DNA from: JABCPE02 sp963530895
GTDB taxonomy: Bacteria > Bacteroidota > Bacteroidia > Flavobacteriales > Weeksellaceae
NCBI GenBank assembly: GCA_963530895.1
Contig: CAUSFO010000020.1
Coordinates: 1 to 22,496, forward strand
Reading direction: 5' to 3'
Length of the DNA: 22,496 nt
Part shown: piece by piece, positions 21,116-22,496 of the stretch
How positions within the stretch are numbered: the first letter of the stretch is position 1
Layout: each line of letters starts with the position of its first letter
Made by a program: the position numbers and the translations under genes
The notes under the pieces: model-generated
The model's input: only the letters and a program-made list of their open reading frames with translations
What the model was told of the DNA's origin: nothing
The model's database searches: none

Positions 21116-22348
21116 TTAAAAAGGGTTATAAGAAATTCCTAGACCGAAATATGCCGCTTTGGATTTCAACTGTCCATAAAATCCTAAATTATCATTCATA
21201 CTATTTCTTCTCTTCATAAATGCATATCCTCCAGAAATATCAACATTAAATTTATTGAATTTCAGCCCAATACCAGCCGTTATCACATTATTATCAAAAG
21301 ATGGAGTTTCTGGGATGAAATCCTTATCCTCATATGGAGACTGGTCATAGTAATATCCTAAACGCCCAGCAATCATGTCAGTAAACTGATACTGCGTTCC
21401 AAAACGCCAAGTCTGCGTATTCTTAAAGTTTTTAAGGTTTTTTAGTACTGTTTTATCTTTTTGATTTCCTATAAGTGCATTTTCAAAATCAAGCGTCAGA
21501 GCATCATAACGAGACCATCCCGTGTAGTTGAAATCAGCCGAAACCTGCCATTTCGGAGTGATTCTATATGTAGCTCCTATCGTGTATTCTTCTACCAATG
21601 GAAGTTCCGCTTTGAATTTATCCTGACCATTCGCATCCACTTTCAGCGCTGAATACAATGCCGAAGACACATTAAAACTCACAACACCATCATTAGCCTT
21701 CACAATTACAGGCGAACGGTATGCAACACTTACATCAAGCTTATCCGTTGGTCTAAAATAGAATCCCAATCCTAGACCATGTCCACTTGCTTTGGTGTCT
21801 TTTAAATTTAAACTACCGTTAAATTTATTAAGTTTCTTATCCCAGTCCACTTGTCCTTTTACATACATATAGCTCAGACCCACTGACATCCAGTCCGCCA
21901 TCTTCACAGAAACCGCAGGTTGGAAGAAATAACTCTTCAAGCTCATTTTAGTTACGATTTCATCTCCTGTCCATTTTTCTGGCCATTTAATAGTACTTCC
22001 GAAAGGCGTAGTAAAACTAAATCCCACAGAAACATTATCCACCACCTTATACGCTACAGCCGCATAAATAGGCGTTCCCAAAGGATTTTCCGTAGAATAA
22101 GCTTCTCCTGTGTCTAGATTTTGGTATGTCACTTTACTTACCACTCCAAAACCACCAGCTACTACACTGAGTTTACTTGGAATGAAAGACATTCCCGCTG
22201 GATTAAAAAAAGCTACACTCGCATCTTCTGCATGGGCACTCGTGTGCGCCATAGCCAACTGCTTCACTCCTTGTAGCGATACTCTGAACCCTCCCGCATA
22301 GGCTAGGGTTCCCGCCAATAATGTTATTGGTAACAAAATTTTTCTCAT
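21116..22348 (-). CDS. FadL/OmpP1/TodX family outer-membrane transporter
   Basis: A 14-strand beta-barrel family that lets long-chain fatty acids or other hydrophobic molecules cross the outer membrane. Start chosen at ATG 22348 (410 residues), giving signal peptide MRKILLPITLLAGTLAYA; a GTG 15 bases upstream gives MKTRN first and cannot be excluded. After cleavage comes GGFRVSLQGVKQLAMAHTSA, then AEDASVAFFNPAGMSF, the conserved NPA(G/A) hatch region of FadL. The body shows alternating beta strands such as VSVGFSFTTPFGSTIKWPE and WQVSADFNYTGWSRYDAL, and the protein ends in a barrel strand closing with aromatic residues (GLGISYNPF). It is first in an operon with the GDSL lipoprotein. Confidence 0.9.
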   Translation of the reverse strand: MRKILLPITLLAGTLAYAGGFRVSLQGVKQLAMAHTSAHAEDASVAFFNPAGMSFIPSKLSVVAGGFGVVSKVTYQNLDTGEAYSTENPLGTPIYAAVAYKVVDNVSVGFSFTTPFGSTIKWPEKWTGDEIVTKMSLKSYFFQPAVSVKMADWMSVGLSYMYVKGQVDWDKKLNKFNGSLNLKDTKASGHGLGLGFYFRPTDKLDVSVAYRSPVIVKANDGVVSFNVSSALYSALKVDANGQDKFKAELPLVEEYTIGATYRITPKWQVSADFNYTGWSRYDALTLDFENALIGNQKDKTVLKNLKNFKNTQTWRFGTQYQFTDMIAGRLGYYYDQSPYEDKDFIPETPSFDNNVITAGIGLKFNKFNVDISGGYAFMKRRNSMNDNLGFYGQLKSKAAYFGLGISYNPF

Positions 22349-22379
22349 GTTTCTTGTTTTCACTTTTCTTTTGAAGGTG

Positions 22380-22387
22380 CAAATATA
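22380..22387 (-). promoter_or_regulatory. Putative -7 box (TATATTTG) for the FadL/GDSL operon
   Basis: An exact TAnnTTTG match on the minus strand, 31 bases before ATG 22348 (16 before the alternative GTG). The sequence from here to the right edge is very AT-rich and holds no gene that I can see. Confidence 0.5.
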
Positions 22388-22496
22388 AAAATATTATTTC
22401 TTTAAATTTAAACATTTTTTCAAAAACAATATTTGTTTGAATTTTTAAATAACACTAAATATCTTTAAATTAAATAATTAAAACCAAATTAAATTT

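Noticed and set aside
22388..22496. Possible regulatory site or gene start at the right edge
   Set aside because: The stretch is AT-rich with homopolymer runs but shows no clear -33 element, repeat structure or reading frame that I can support.

Overview
The window looks like a chromosomal stretch from a low-GC member of the Bacteroidota, class Flavobacteriia, most likely the Chryseobacterium/Riemerella/Bergeyella/Elizabethkingia group (Weeksellaceae). The evidence is the AT-rich sequence, the near absence of Shine-Dalgarno sites, repeated TAnnTTTG -7 boxes (the Bacteroidota promoter signature) just upstream of genes, and the protein types: CTC-type L25, DUF177-L32-AccB-AccC order, and a FadL-like porin next to a GDSL lipoprotein. 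The genus assignment is an inference from protein style, not a database match. No tRNA, rRNA, CRISPR array, insertion sequence or phage gene was seen, and no gene-free stretch exceeds about 135 bases.

Layout. (1) 1-1584, plus strand: the 3' end of an unrecognised gene, a SUKH (SMI1/KNR4) protein and a secreted SH3b protein. The group resembles the immunity/accessory tail of a polymorphic-toxin locus, but no toxin is visible. (2) 1644-8816: a surface-glycan block with genes on both strands. It holds a standalone mannose-6-phosphate isomerase cupin, an AlgX/AlgJ-like SGNH protein paired with an MBOAT O-acyltransferase, three glycosyltransferases (one GT4-like, two GT2), a DUF5672 protein and the decayed remnant of another transferase-like gene. 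Together they suggest assembly and O-acylation of a lipooligosaccharide, O-antigen or exopolysaccharide. (3) 8951-10315: an APC-family amino acid permease. (4) 10370-13109, minus strand: accC and accB (acetyl-CoA carboxylase), and upstream of them rpmF and DUF177 (YceD), linking fatty-acid synthesis and ribosome genes. (5) 13168-17173, minus strand: dnaN, pheT and a META-domain lipoprotein. (6) 17291-19508, minus strand: an FMN-dependent NAD(P)H oxidoreductase, then rplY/ctc and prs. (7) 19598-22348, minus strand: a FadL-family outer-membrane protein followed 9 bases later by a GDSL-type surface lipoprotein.

The minus-strand housekeeping half is neatly punctuated: most transcription units start at a TAnnTTTG box and end at a recognisable hairpin. 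These boxes decide several starts, because longer in-frame extensions of dnaN, accB and the first glycosyltransferase would run into or through the promoter. I see no clearly new system. The items most worth a second look are the deleted glycosyltransferase remnant inside the glycan operon, the MBOAT/SGNH acylation pair, the SUKH/SH3b cluster at the left edge, and the FadL/GDSL pair.
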